DNA of 36,862 nt, from assembly GCA_002688135.1 (NCBI GenBank), contig NZCD01000036.1, positions 1-36,862 on the forward strand, given 5' to 3'. The number at the start of each line of letters is the position of its first letter. The first letter of the stretch is position 1. The position numbers and the translations under genes were made by a program. This document shows positions 1 to 7,754 of the stretch, in pieces. Source of the stretch: Parcubacteria group bacterium (GTDB lineage Bacteria > Patescibacteriota > Patescibacteriia > Magasanikbacterales > GCA-002688135). Below the pieces are notes generated by a model. The model was not told the origin of the DNA, searched no databases, and saw only the letters and a program-made list of their open reading frames with translations.

Positions 1-2
1 TC

Positions 3-290
3 GAAAAGCATGCGCCGACGGTTTACGACGAGTATGTCACAACAGAAGACAGTGTGGGTGGATGGGATACAGCAAAGAATCTACTTGCAGCAATGGGACG
101 CACAACCAAGGATGCGTTTAATGCTACAGCTGATTTTCTGGATGGCGACGATGGTCGGGAAAGAAAGCAGGACGAGGCTCAAATTCGAAGACTAGCAGCA
201 AAAGAAAACAAAAGCACAGGTGGTGAGACATCATCAAGATCACTGACGCAAGAAGAAAAGCTTCGTAATATCTTGAAAAAGATCGAATGA
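3..290 (+). CDS. C-terminal fragment of an unknown protein (5' truncated by window edge)
   Basis: An open frame runs from the window edge to TGA at 288-290, giving about 95 residues. The fragment is hydrophilic, and its last 50 residues are rich in Lys, Glu, Arg and Ser and end in RNILKKIE. I do not recognise it. An internal ATG at 54 exists, but the frame stays open upstream with similar composition, so the gene most likely starts outside the window. A strong terminator follows six bases after the stop, so it is the last gene of its transcript and is not co-transcribed with rpsL. Nothing in the visible part points to an enzyme or membrane segment. Confidence 0.6.
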   Translation, partial: EKHAPTVYDEYVTTEDSVGGWDTAKNLLAAMGRTTKDAFNATADFLDGDDGRERKQDEAQIRRLAAKENKSTGGETSSRSLTQEEKLRNILKKIE

Positions 291-295
291 TTTAC

Positions 296-327
296 GCCCT
301 TCATCTACGGATGAAGGGCTTTTTTTT
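296..327 (+). terminator. Rho-independent terminator
   Basis: Perfect 9-bp stem GCCCTTCAT / ATGAAGGGC (296-304 with 311-319) followed by eight T residues. It closes the transcript of the unknown gene ending at 290. Confidence 0.9.
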
Positions 328-330
328 GTA

Positions 331-361
331 AACCGCCAAAATCTCCGATTTTGTGACGGTT
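331..361 (-). repeat. 31-bp palindromic repeat core, left copy 1
   Basis: Imperfect palindrome with arms AACCG..CAAAATC and GATTTTG..CGGTT. On the minus strand it reads like the core at 36760-36790 near the other end of the window, with one base different in the loop. It is flanked by the shared extension TACAATGCAT on the plus strand. Confidence 0.8.
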
Positions 362-463
362 TACAATGCATGAAAGACCTACCACTTACAACAAGAAACA
401 TTGTAACTTGAACTTAAGTTCAATATTTAAATACCTGAAATGAACCTGGTCTTTTAGGCGAAG

Positions 464-494
464 AACCGCCAAAATCTCCGATTTTGTGACGGTT
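464..494 (-). repeat. 31-bp palindromic repeat core, left copy 2
   Basis: Identical to the core at 331-361, again followed by TTACAATGCAT. It is preceded by GGCGAAG, which is also found (as reverse complement) next to the right-end copies. The 290-730 stretch holds only these repeats, a third related block at 556-600 and the rpsL promoter; I see no gene in it. Confidence 0.8.
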
Positions 495-555
495 TACAAT
501 GCATCAAGGCCCAGCACAAATGAATAGAAAAATATGACATTGCTAGTCTACAGAT

Positions 556-600
556 GTGAAAACACTACAAATGTACCTGGCCGCAGAGGCGAGGAATGTG
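556..600 (-). repeat. Left-end copy of the 'GCCTCTG..GCCAGGTACATTTGT' repeat
   Basis: The reverse complement of 556-600 matches 36495-36540 closely, including ATTCACATTCCTCGCCTCTG and GCCAGGTACATTTGTA. The window is therefore bounded by inverted copies of one repeat family. Confidence 0.75.
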
Positions 601-634
601 AATTTATTCTGTCCACAATTAGCAATATCCGTAC

Positions 635-663
635 TTGACATGAAAATCAGCCCCAGTTATAAT
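635..663 (+). promoter_or_regulatory. Sigma70-type promoter of the str operon (rpsL)
   Basis: TTGACA at 635-640 and TATAAT at 658-663 with a 17-bp spacer: a perfect consensus. The predicted start near 670 leaves a leader of about 60 nt before the rpsL ATG at 731. A short stem (GCACTT 668-673 / AGGTGC 689-694) followed by a T-rich run could act as a weak early attenuator. Confidence 0.88.
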
Positions 664-730
664 AGCGGCACTTACATTATGAATCTCGAGGTGCTTATTT
701 TTTTTGAAATGACGCATCACGAGCACATAC

Positions 731-1144
731 ATGCCTACAGCAAATCAATTGGTTCGAAAACCAAGAAAAATCAAGAAAAGTAAAACAAAATCTCCGGCAA
801 TGGGTCGGGGACTTGATACGTTGCACAGAAAAGTTACAAAAAACAACTCACCGTTCAAACGTGGTGTGTGTGTAAAAGTAACAACCAAAACACCAAAGAA
901 ACCAAACTCAGCGCTGCGAAAAGTTGCGCGTGTTCGTCTTTCAAATGGTGCAGAGGTGTGGGCATATATCGGAGGAGAAGGACACAACCTACAAGAGCAC
1001 TCAATCGTATTAGTTCGTGGCGGACGTGTTCGTGATTTACCTGGTGTGCGATATCATGTTGTTCGTGGTGTATATGATGCCGGTGCAGTAGAAGGAAGAA
1101 ATCAATCAAGATCACTCTACGGAAGTAAGAAACCAAAGAAATAG
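731..1144 (+). CDS. rpsL: 30S ribosomal protein S12
   Basis: S12 sits at the decoding centre of the 30S subunit and controls decoding accuracy. The 137-residue product carries the diagnostic [10 protein letters not shown] loop (Lys at the K43 position is present) and [11 protein letters not shown]. The second streptomycin-linked loop reads [13 protein letters not shown], with Arg where Escherichia coli and Mycobacterium have Lys88. The start ATG at 731 has no Shine-Dalgarno; it gives [10 protein letters not shown], the expected N-terminus. It is the first gene of the str operon, directly behind a consensus promoter, and rpsG follows after 12 bases. Confidence 0.97.
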   Translation: MPTANQLVRKPRKIKKSKTKSPAMGRGLDTLHRKVTKNNSPFKRGVCVKVTTKTPKKPNSALRKVARVRLSNGAEVWAYIGGEGHNLQEHSIVLVRGGRVRDLPGVRYHVVRGVYDAGAVEGRNQSRSLYGSKKPKK

Positions 1145-1156
1145 AATTAGAATCCT

Positions 1157-1636
1157 ATGCGAGGCAAACCAGCACCAAAACGAGTAATTGATCCAGACCC
1201 AAAGTACAATTCCACTGTTGTGGCTAAGTTTATTAATACCATCATGAAAAGCGGTAAAAAAACTACTGCACAAAATGTGGTATATGGTGCAATGGAAATT
1301 ATTGGAACAAAAGAATTCGAAGATAAAAAACTCGTGCCGCTGGAAGTTTTCAATAAAGCAATGAAAACCATCGGACCTTCTGTAGAAACGCGATCACGAC
1401 GCGTTGGTGGTGCAAACTATCAAATTCCACGAACAGTTCGACCAGAACGCCGACAAGCGCTTGCATTCCGCTGGATGATTGAAGCAGCACGCAAGAAAAA
1501 AGGAAAAACAATGGCAGAAAAATTAGCGTCAGAATTGATCGCAGCCTCACAAGGAGAAGGTGATGCGGTCAAGAAAAAGCAAGATGTGCAAAAAATGGCG
1601 GAATCTAACCGTGCATTTGCACATTTCGCTCGCTAG
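1157..1636 (+). CDS. rpsG: 30S ribosomal protein S7
   Basis: S7 nucleates assembly of the 30S head by binding the 3' major domain of 16S rRNA and contacts the E site. The product is 159 residues, close to the usual 156, begins MRGKPAPKR, contains the signature region RVGGANYQIPRTVRPERRQ and ends AFAHFAR as S7 proteins do. It follows rpsL closely, without a Shine-Dalgarno. The gap to fusA is filled by a long hairpin made of iterated GAACGAAA words. Confidence 0.97.
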   Translation: MRGKPAPKRVIDPDPKYNSTVVAKFINTIMKSGKKTTAQNVVYGAMEIIGTKEFEDKKLVPLEVFNKAMKTIGPSVETRSRRVGGANYQIPRTVRPERRQALAFRWMIEAARKKKGKTMAEKLASELIAASQGEGDAVKKKQDVQKMAESNRAFAHFAR

Positions 1637-1644
1637 CCGAGCGA

Positions 1645-1770
1645 CTGAAGAACGAAAGAACGAAAGAACGAAAGAACCAAAGAACTCACGGACTCATATG
1701 ATTGCGATAAAATCGCATGCGCATGAGTCCGTGAGTTCATCAGTTCTTAAGTTCATACGTTCATAAGTTT
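1645..1770 (+). repeat. Word-iterated hairpin, GAACGAAA family (rpsG-fusA junction)
   Basis: The left arm iterates GAACGAAA four times (1649-1680). A perfect 16-bp stem follows, 682-697 with 723-738, and the right arm iterates GTTCATAC-like words (735-765). A small inner stem GCGAT/ATCGC lies in the loop. No T-run follows, so this is not a classical terminator. The same word reappears inside the coding tail of rplV at 10021-10053. Confidence 0.8.
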
Positions 1771-1777
1771 GTAAAAT

Positions 1778-3859
1778 ATGCCCCGACAATTCCCCCTAGA
1801 AAAAGTCCGAAACATCGGAATCATCGCTCACATTGACGCCGGAAAAACTACGGTGACCGAGCGTATTTTGTTTTACACAGGAAAAAAGCACAAAATCGGT
1901 GAGGTGCATGAAGGGGAAGCAACTATGGATTGGATGGAACAGGAACAGGAACGTGGAATCACTATTACATCTGCTGCAACAACTGCGATGTGGAAAGATC
2001 ATCGTTTAAACATTATTGATACGCCAGGACATATCGACTTTACAGTTGAAGTGAAGCGCTCATTACGCGTGCTCGATGGAGCAGTCGTGGTATTTGATGG
2101 TGTGGCTGGGGTTGAGCCGCAATCAGAAACAAACTGGCATTATGCCGATGAATTCAATGTGCCACGCGTTTGTTTTATCAATAAATTAGATAGAACTGGA
2201 GCGGATTTTTACGCAGACGTGCAATCAATTCACGATCGTCTCACAAAAAATGCCATTCCAATTCAATTACCAATTGGAGCAGAAGATGGTTTCTTGGGTG
2301 TAATAGATTTGATCGAACAAAAAGCACATGTCTTTAAAGATGATCTAGGAAAGGATATAGAAGTAGGAGATATTCCAGAAGACATGAAAGAAAAAGCAGC
2401 AAAATATCGTGCAGAATTAGTTGAAAAGATTGTTGAAAATGATGAAGATTTAATGAATAAGTATCTTGAGGGAGAAGAAATTCCTGTAGCAGATTTGAAG
2501 CGCGTATTGCGAAAAGCAACAGTTGCCTTTGAGATTGTTCCTGTTTTGTGTGGTTCTGCTTTGAAAAACAAAGGTGTGCAGATTTTGTTGGATGCAGTTG
2601 TTGATTATTTGCCATCACCATTGGATGTTCCCGCAACAAAAGGAAAAGATGCTGACGATGAAGAAAAAGAAATTGAATGCCCGGCGGATGACGATGCGCC
2701 ATTTGCAGCGCTCGCATTTAAAGTTGCGGTCGATCCATTTGTAGGACGACTCACATTTTTCCGCATGTATTCCGGAACACTCAAACAAGGAACAACAATT
2801 TTAAACAATACAACTGGGAAAAAAGAACGCGTTGGGCGTATCGTGCGTATGCATGCAAACTCTCGTGAAGATGTAGATGAGGCATATGCAGGTGATATCG
2901 CCGCAGCAATCGGATTGAAAAATACATTTACCGGTCACACATTAACGGATACTGATCATCCATTAGTATTAGAAAAATTCACTTTCCCAGAACCTGTGAT
3001 CTCAATGGCAGTAGAACCAAAAACAAAATCAGATCAAGAAAAAATGGGTATTGCGTTGCAAAAACTAGCTGAAGAAGATCCAACATTCCGCGTCTATACA
3101 AACGAAGACACAATGCAAACAATTATTTGTGGAATGGGAGAGTTGCATCTTGAGGTGATCGTAGATCGCATGCGCCGCGAATTTAAAGTTGAAGTTGGTG
3201 TTGGACAACCTGAAGTTGCATACAAAGAAACAATTACCAAAACAGCAGAAAACGTGGCAATCAAATACATCAAACAAACTGGTGGACGCGGACAGTATGG
3301 TCATGTGGTTATTAATGTTGAACCTAAAGAGCGCGGTGAAGGATTTGAATTTATTGATAAAATTAAGGGCGGTGTTATTCCAAAAGAATACATTCCAGCT
3401 GTTGAAAAGGGTATCAGCGGTGCGCTTGATCGAGGGATTTTGGCAGGCTATCCTGTGATTGATGTTCAGGCTACGCTCGTTGATGGAAGTTATCATGATG
3501 TTGATTCATCTGAAGTTGCCTTTAAGATTGCGGCATCACAAGCTATGCAAGCTGCTGCAAAACAGGCGGGGTTGGTATTGTTGGAGCCTGTCATGAAAGT
3601 AGAAGTGCTTACTCCAGAACAGTTCATGGGTGATGTGATTGGAAATCTAAATTCAAAACGCGGAACGGTTGATGAAATGCTAGAGCGAAAAGGTGTGCGA
3701 GTAGTTCGTGCAAACGTGCCATTATCAGAAATGTTCGGCTATGCAACAGAATTGAGAAGTATGACACAGGGGCGAGCATCGTACTCAATGGAATTTGGTT
3801 CATATGAACAAGCGCCACAAAACGTCGCAGCAGCAGTGATGGAGGGGAAAGCTAAGTAA
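1778..3859 (+). CDS. fusA: Elongation factor G
   Basis: EF-G is the translational GTPase that drives translocation of tRNA and mRNA and, with RRF, ribosome recycling. The 693-residue length is normal. The GTPase motifs are visible: AHIDAGKTT at residues 17-25 (P-loop), RGITIT (switch I), DTPGH (switch II), NKLD and GSALKN. Domains II to V follow, including the domain IV stretch GGRGQYGHV. It starts with ATG at 1778 without a Shine-Dalgarno, right after the hairpin at 1645-1770, and is followed after nine bases by a small acidic protein. Confidence 0.98.
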   Translation: MPRQFPLEKVRNIGIIAHIDAGKTTVTERILFYTGKKHKIGEVHEGEATMDWMEQEQERGITITSAATTAMWKDHRLNIIDTPGHIDFTVEVKRSLRVLDGAVVVFDGVAGVEPQSETNWHYADEFNVPRVCFINKLDRTGADFYADVQSIHDRLTKNAIPIQLPIGAEDGFLGVIDLIEQKAHVFKDDLGKDIEVGDIPEDMKEKAAKYRAELVEKIVENDEDLMNKYLEGEEIPVADLKRVLRKATVAFEIVPVLCGSALKNKGVQILLDAVVDYLPSPLDVPATKGKDADDEEKEIECPADDDAPFAALAFKVAVDPFVGRLTFFRMYSGTLKQGTTILNNTTGKKERVGRIVRMHANSREDVDEAYAGDIAAAIGLKNTFTGHTLTDTDHPLVLEKFTFPEPVISMAVEPKTKSDQEKMGIALQKLAEEDPTFRVYTNEDTMQTIICGMGELHLEVIVDRMRREFKVEVGVGQPEVAYKETITKTAENVAIKYIKQTGGRGQYGHVVINVEPKERGEGFEFIDKIKGGVIPKEYIPAVEKGISGALDRGILAGYPVIDVQATLVDGSYHDVDSSEVAFKIAASQAMQAAAKQAGLVLLEPVMKVEVLTPEQFMGDVIGNLNSKRGTVDEMLERKGVRVVRANVPLSEMFGYATELRSMTQGRASYSMEFGSYEQAPQNVAAAVMEGKAK

Positions 3860-3868
3860 CATAGAAAT

Positions 3869-4189
3869 ATGGAATGGAAACGAATAGTAGACCTAGTAAA
3901 AAAAACAGGGGAGAGATGTGTTGTTATCGACCCAGATCATGATGAGCCTGTGGTTATAATGCCATTATCAGAATATGAATGCATGGCAGATCAGATGGAT
4001 GAGGAATTTGATTTTGGATTAGATGGAATGCGATCGGATATTCCATTTGAGCCAGAAGCGGATTGGATTCCAGATTTTGCCCAAGAAGAAGAGCCAATTT
4101 TAGAGGTAATTGAAGAACATATTGATGAAGAGGACGAACCGGTTGTATCTGAAGAATCATGGTACATTGAGCCAATTGAGGGCGAATAG
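3869..4189 (+). CDS. Small acidic protein between fusA and tuf, PHD/YefM-like N-terminus
   Basis: The product is 106 residues and strongly acidic in its second half (runs such as EEEPILEVIEEHIDEEDEP). Residues about 15-40 read RCVVIDPDHDEPVVIMPLSEYE, which resembles the N-terminal strand-turn-strand and SLxEYE segment of PHD/YefM antitoxin-type domains. No toxin gene lies nearby, and the acidic tail replaces the usual toxin-binding region. It probably shares the str transcript with fusA, nine bases upstream; tuf has its own promoter downstream. The function is unknown and the PHD resemblance is only by eye. Confidence 0.75.
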   Translation: MEWKRIVDLVKKTGERCVVIDPDHDEPVVIMPLSEYECMADQMDEEFDFGLDGMRSDIPFEPEADWIPDFAQEEEPILEVIEEHIDEEDEPVVSEESWYIEPIEGE

Positions 4190-4239
4190 AGGATGTGGAC
4201 AAAAACGGGATAAATCTCCCATTTTAAGCCCAAAAAGAC

Positions 4240-4268
4240 TTGCCAACATAATATACCTATGTTACAAT
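4240..4268 (+). promoter_or_regulatory. Promoter of tuf
   Basis: TTGCCA (4240-4245), 17-bp spacer, TACAAT (4263-4268). The predicted leader is about 70 nt. A separate promoter lets EF-Tu be made in excess over the rest of the str operon. Confidence 0.75.
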
Positions 4269-4343
4269 TGCGACGTCATTTATCCACTAGAAACAAATTA
4301 TGTGGAGTGACGCTAAATTTAAACTAAAATAAGATAAATAAAT

Positions 4344-5534
4344 ATGGCAGAGCAATTCGACCGATCAAAGACACACGTCAACGTCGGTACTATCGGTCAC
4401 GTTGACCACGGTAAAACCACAACAACAGCTGCACTTTTGGCAGTATTGCGTTCTGGAGGAAAAACAGCACAAGATAAATCAATGGCTGAAATTGATGCAG
4501 CTCCAGAAGAGCGCGAACGTGGAATTACAATCAACACAGCTCATGTTGAGTATGAGACAGAAGCACGTCACTATGCTCACATCGATTGTCCTGGTCACGC
4601 TGACTACATTAAAAACATGATTACTGGAGCCGCTCAAATGGACGGCGCAATTTTGGTAGTTTCAGCAACAGATGGACCGATGCCACAAACACGTGAGCAC
4701 ATTTTGCTTGCTCGACAAGTTGGTGTGCCACATATCGTTGTATTTTTGAACAAAGTAGACCAAGTTGACGATGCAGAATTGCTAGATCTAGTTGAAGAAG
4801 AAATTCGTGACTTGCTTAAGAAATACGAATTCCCTGGAGACGAAACTCCTATCATTCGTGGGTCAGCATTGAAAGCTCTTGAAAATCCATCAGATGAAGC
4901 GGCTTCAAAACCAATTCATGATTTGCTTGCAGCATTAGATTCATACATCCCAGACCCAGTTCGCGACACTGACAAACCATTCCTAATGCCTGTTGAAGAC
5001 ATCTTCTCAATTGAAGGTCGTGGAACAGTTGCAACAGGAAGAATTGAGCGTGGAACAGTTAACATTAACGATGAAGTTGAAATTGTTGGATTCGGAGATG
5101 TGCAAAAAACAGTGATCACAGGAATTGAAATGTTTAACAAACAACTCGATAAAGGAATGGCAGGTGACAACGCTGGATTACTCATGCGTGGAACAAAGAA
5201 AGACGAAATTGAGCGTGGAATGGTTTTGGCAAAGGCTGGAACAGTAACACCTCACACAGAATTTGATTGTGAAATCTATGCTCTTACAAAAGAAGAGGGT
5301 GGACGACACAAACCATTCATGACTGGATACAAACCACAGTTTTATATCCGAACAACCGACGTAACAGGAGAAATCAAATTGAAAGAAGGAACAGAAATGG
5401 TTATGCCTGGAGATACTTTCGAAGGGTCAGTAACATTGATTTCACCTATTGCTTTGGAAGACAAGCAAAAGTTCAGCATCCGTGAAGGTGGAAAAACTGT
5501 TGGAGCTGGTATCGTATTGAAAATCAATAAATAA
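4344..5534 (+). CDS. tuf: Elongation factor Tu
   Basis: EF-Tu is the GTPase that delivers aminoacyl-tRNA to the ribosomal A site. At 396 residues it has standard length. Motifs: GHVDHGKTT at residues 18-26 (P-loop), [17 protein letters not shown] and GSALKAL. Domain II carries [13 protein letters not shown], and domain III carries GGRHKPF and RTTDVTG with [10 protein letters not shown] near the end. The start ATG at 4344 lies in the AT-rich context AAATAAATATG without a Shine-Dalgarno. It is the only tuf copy in this window. Confidence 0.98.
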   Translation: MAEQFDRSKTHVNVGTIGHVDHGKTTTTAALLAVLRSGGKTAQDKSMAEIDAAPEERERGITINTAHVEYETEARHYAHIDCPGHADYIKNMITGAAQMDGAILVVSATDGPMPQTREHILLARQVGVPHIVVFLNKVDQVDDAELLDLVEEEIRDLLKKYEFPGDETPIIRGSALKALENPSDEAASKPIHDLLAALDSYIPDPVRDTDKPFLMPVEDIFSIEGRGTVATGRIERGTVNINDEVEIVGFGDVQKTVITGIEMFNKQLDKGMAGDNAGLLMRGTKKDEIERGMVLAKAGTVTPHTEFDCEIYALTKEEGGRHKPFMTGYKPQFYIRTTDVTGEIKLKEGTEMVMPGDTFEGSVTLISPIALEDKQKFSIREGGKTVGAGIVLKINK

Positions 5535-5540
5535 TTTTTG

Positions 5541-5562
5541 AAAACCTGGGAAACCAGGTTTT
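5541..5562 (+). terminator. Intercistronic hairpin after tuf (weak terminator or processing site)
   Basis: Perfect 9-bp stem AAAACCTGG / CCAGGTTTT with a GAAA tetraloop, six bases after the tuf stop. The 3' arm supplies only four T before CTT, so read-through into rpsJ is expected. It may cap the abundant tuf mRNA. Confidence 0.6.
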
Positions 5563-5574
5563 CTTGGTAGTAAC

Positions 5575-5919
5575 ATGTCTAAAAAAGAGGACGAAAAAAA
5601 ACCAGAAGGCGAGGTATCAAATCGCATTCGTATCAAGATTCGAGCATTCGATCACAAAATCGTTGATGAATCGGTTAAGAATATTGTGGAAACTGCTGAG
5701 CGATCAGGAGCAAAGGTTGTAGGACCAGTTCCATTGCCCACAGAAAAAAGCAAGATGACTGTGAACCGTTCAACATTTGTGCACAAGGATGCGCGAGAAC
5801 AGTACGAAGTGCGCACGCACAAGCGATTGATGGATATCCTTAACCCTACACCGAAAACCGTTGATAACTTGATGAACTTGAATCTACCAGCAGGAGTAAA
5901 TATCGAAATTAAAATGTGA
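5575..5919 (+). CDS. rpsJ: 30S ribosomal protein S10
   Basis: S10 belongs to the 30S head and, in other bacteria, also pairs with NusB in antitermination. The 114-residue product has the core [12 protein letters not shown], the loop [17 protein letters not shown] and the C-terminal [26 protein letters not shown]. An extra, charged N-terminal segment of about 14 residues ([14 protein letters not shown]) precedes the core; typical S10 has about 102 residues. It lies 40 bases behind tuf and is separated from rplC by a 327-bp spacer holding nested hairpins and a promoter-like -10, so it groups with the str operon rather than starting the S10 operon. Confidence 0.97.
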   Translation: MSKKEDEKKPEGEVSNRIRIKIRAFDHKIVDESVKNIVETAERSGAKVVGPVPLPTEKSKMTVNRSTFVHKDAREQYEVRTHKRLMDILNPTPKTVDNLMNLNLPAGVNIEIKM

Positions 5920-5964
5920 CATTTCGCTTCGCGAAATGTCATCCCGGCGAAGGCCGGGATCCAG
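5918..5964 (+). repeat. Two adjacent palindromes after rpsJ, second one of the GTCATCC..GGATCCAG family
   Basis: First palindrome: a perfect 10-bp stem GACATTTCGC / GCGAAATGTC (918-927 with 931-940 of this kilobase), starting inside the rpsJ stop codon. Second: ATCCCGGC / GCCGGGAT (5941-5948 with 5953-5960), followed by CCAG. The latter family recurs at 22189, 25002, 32540 and 35391, and inside rplW and parB. Confidence 0.8.
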
Positions 5965-5979
5965 TACTTAAATAATTTA

Positions 5980-6049
5980 GATGAGTCCGGATCTCAGCAG
6001 ACCTGCCTGCCGGCAGGCAGGTACAGTCTATTGAGATCCGGAACTCATC
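5980..6049 (+). repeat. Nested palindromic element upstream of rplC
   Basis: Outer arms 5980-5996 and 6032-6049 pair over about 17 bp (GATGAGTCCGGATCTCA with its near-exact complement). The loop contains a perfect 22-bp palindrome (6001-6022) with core CCTGCCTGCCGGCAGGCAGG. It looks like one palindromic repeat inserted into another. The 5920-6246 spacer holds this element, the preceding palindromes and the rplC leader; no gene is visible. Confidence 0.75.
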
Positions 6050-6066
6050 CGGAATAAACGACCCAA

Positions 6067-6072
6067 TATAAT
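6067..6072 (+). promoter_or_regulatory. Putative -10 element of the S10 operon
   Basis: TATAAT lies 175 bases before the rplC start. The matching -35 region at 17-bp spacing (CTCATC, 6044-6049) is poor and overlaps the outer arm of the nested palindrome, so the call rests on the -10 and the position. Confidence 0.4.
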
Positions 6073-6141
6073 GGTATAAGATCTTCTTCGTAAGAAAACA
6101 TACCGGCATAACGGAATCGTCTCAGGAGCAAAAAAGAACCA

Positions 6142-6246
6142 CATGGATATGCGAATCATATCCATGAAAAAATTCATCAGTTTAAAGCATGCTTTGGCAT
6201 GTTCTGTTGAGTGGTATCTTTTCTGTTCGTGGATACCTCTTTTTTT
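6142..6246 (+). promoter_or_regulatory. Structured leader and attenuator-like hairpin of rplC
   Basis: Three successive hairpins: CATGGATATG/CATATCCATG at about 6143-6167, GCATGC/GCATG at about 6187-6201, and GGTATC/GATACC (6213-6218 with 6232-6237), followed by TCTTTTTTT that runs straight into the rplC ATG at 6247. The last looks like a transcription terminator whose U-tract replaces a ribosome binding site. In Escherichia coli the S10 leader is an L4-controlled attenuator; the analogous role here is inference. Confidence 0.5.
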
Positions 6247-7026
6247 ATGAAATGTATCATTGGAAGAAAATTAGAAATGACTCGAATTTTTGACGAGCAG
6301 GGGACAGCAACTCCCGTGACTGTTATTGCTGCACCAAAACAAACGGTGACACAAGTTCGCGAGCGCGCAATTCAAGTTGGATGCGAGCCTGTAAAAAAGA
6401 ACGTCAAAAAAGCACAAAAAGGACATTTAAAAAATCTTCCGATGGTTTCAGTTATGCGTGATTTCAAGCTCACTGACGAACAAACATTTGAACGTGGTGA
6501 TTCTTGGGATGCGGGTGTATTTGAAAAGGGAGAAAAAGTAACCGTAACGGGTCATGCAAAAGGACGAGGTTTCCAAGGTGTTGTGAAACGATGGGGATTC
6601 CATGGTTCACCAGCATCTCACGGACACAAAGATCAATTGCGTATGCCTGGTTCAATTGCATCACGAACACAAGGTCCAGTGGCAAAAGGAAAGAAAATGG
6701 GAGGTCACATGGGAACAAATCGTGTAAGTGTTCATAATATTGCTGTTGTAGATATCAATCCTGAAGCAGGACTTTTGTACTTGAAGGGAGCAATTCCTGG
6801 GGCACGTGGTTCTGTTGTAATGGTAAAAGGATTGGGTGAAATGAAGATAGAAAAGAAAGAGGAACCAAAGGCAGAAGTTGTTGAAGAAGTGAAAAATGAA
6901 GAACCTAAAGCAGAAGCTGTTGAGGAGCCAAAGGTTGAAGAAAAGAAAGAGGAAGAAACAAAAGTCGTAGAAGAAGCAAAATCAGAGGTTGTTGTGGAAG
7001 AAACTAAAGAAGAGTCTAAAAGCTAA
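6247..7026 (+). CDS. rplC: 50S ribosomal protein L3
   Basis: L3 is an early-assembly protein reaching toward the peptidyl transferase centre. I start it at ATG 6247, giving MKCIIGRKLEMTRIFDEQG, which aligns with the usual MxGxxGxKxGMTRIF; an upstream ATG at 6211 lies inside the leader hairpin. The core includes GHAKGRGFQGVVKRWGF and HGHKDQLRMPGS. After the family's usual end (around residue 200) comes a tail of about 58 residues made of Lys, Glu, Val and Ala words (EEPKAEVVEEV-like), not typical of L3. The stop lies in a run of AGCTAAAAGCTAAC words reaching rplD. Confidence 0.96.
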   Translation: MKCIIGRKLEMTRIFDEQGTATPVTVIAAPKQTVTQVRERAIQVGCEPVKKNVKKAQKGHLKNLPMVSVMRDFKLTDEQTFERGDSWDAGVFEKGEKVTVTGHAKGRGFQGVVKRWGFHGSPASHGHKDQLRMPGSIASRTQGPVAKGKKMGGHMGTNRVSVHNIAVVDINPEAGLLYLKGAIPGARGSVVMVKGLGEMKIEKKEEPKAEVVEEVKNEEPKAEAVEEPKVEEKKEEETKVVEEAKSEVVVEETKEESKS

Positions 7027-7046
7027 CAGCTGAAAGCTAAAAGCTA
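7017..7046 (+). repeat. Single arm of AGCTAAAAGCTAA word repeat (rplC-rplD junction)
   Basis: The word AGCTAAAAGCTAACAGCTGA spans the rplC stop codon and fills the junction. The same word family forms a full inverted repeat at 34424-34545. Confidence 0.65.
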
Positions 7047-7049
7047 AGT

Positions 7050-7685
7050 ATGCCAAAGGCAAACGTATACAACATGAAAGGTGAGAAGCAACGGGAAGTA
7101 GATCTTCCGGAAGCTGTCTTTAATGTAGAAACAGAACCTTCAATTATTCAGGAAGTTGTAGTAGCTTTTCAAGCAAACCAACGTCAGCAATTTGCACACA
7201 CAAAAGATCGTGGAGATGTTTCAGGTGGTGGTAAAAAACCATGGAAACAAAAGGGAACAGGACGCGCGCGTCACGGATCAATCCGTTCACCTTTATGGGT
7301 TGGTGGTGGTGTGACATTTGGTCCACGAAACAACAGAAATTTTAAAAAGAAAGTAAACAAAAAAGTTGCACGGAAAGCATTAAAGATGGTGCTTTCAGAT
7401 CGTGCATCACATGGAGTTGTATCTTTGATCGACACCTTCGATTTAAAAGAAGGTAAAACAAAAACATGCGCACAGCTCATCAAATCTGTGGGTGCTGAAA
7501 AAGCAAAACGCGTGTTGTTTGTAACAAATGGTGTCAATAAAGATGTGGTTCGATGCGCTCGGAATATTCCCAACACATCAGTTACCACGGCAGCTGATCT
7601 TAATGCATACACAGCGATTAAGAATAAAGCACTTGTCTTGGAAGAAGGCTGTCTAGACTTACTCAGTAAAAGACTAATCGAGTGA
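7050..7685 (+). CDS. rplD: 50S ribosomal protein L4
   Basis: L4 lines the exit tunnel and in many bacteria represses the S10 operon. The product is 211 residues; the tunnel loop is recognised in GGGKKPWKQKGTGRARHGS and SPLWVGGGVTFGP, with the globular part continuing to KALVLEEGCLDLLSKRLIE. The start follows the word repeat and has no Shine-Dalgarno. Its TGA stop (7683-7685) lies within the first GTGAGTAGT hairpin of the cluster. Confidence 0.97.
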   Translation: MPKANVYNMKGEKQREVDLPEAVFNVETEPSIIQEVVVAFQANQRQQFAHTKDRGDVSGGGKKPWKQKGTGRARHGSIRSPLWVGGGVTFGPRNNRNFKKKVNKKVARKALKMVLSDRASHGVVSLIDTFDLKEGKTKTCAQLIKSVGAEKAKRVLFVTNGVNKDVVRCARNIPNTSVTTAADLNAYTAIKNKALVLEEGCLDLLSKRLIE

Positions 7686-7749
7686 GTAGTTGATAGTGAG
7701 TAGTGAGTAGAAAAGTTTCTACCAACTACTCACTACCAACTACAAACTA
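7682..7749 (+). repeat. GTGAGTAGT hairpin, copy 1 (rplD-rplW)
   Basis: The left arm is made of GTGAGTAGT words, an A/T loop follows, then the right arm CTACCAACTACTCACTACC and the tail AACTACAAACTAA directly before the next start. It supplies the rplD stop codon and leaves five bases to the rplW ATG. Confidence 0.9.
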
Positions 7750-7754
7750 AATAT

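Noticed and set aside
556-783. Plus-strand ORF of 75 codons over the rpsL promoter and start
   Set aside because: It crosses a perfect promoter and the first codons of rpsL and begins in a repeat; no coding character of its own.
2334-2717. Long minus-strand ORFs opposite fusA, tuf, rplB and other genes
   Set aside because: They are antisense shadows of strongly coding genes, with no start signals and no recognisable protein features.
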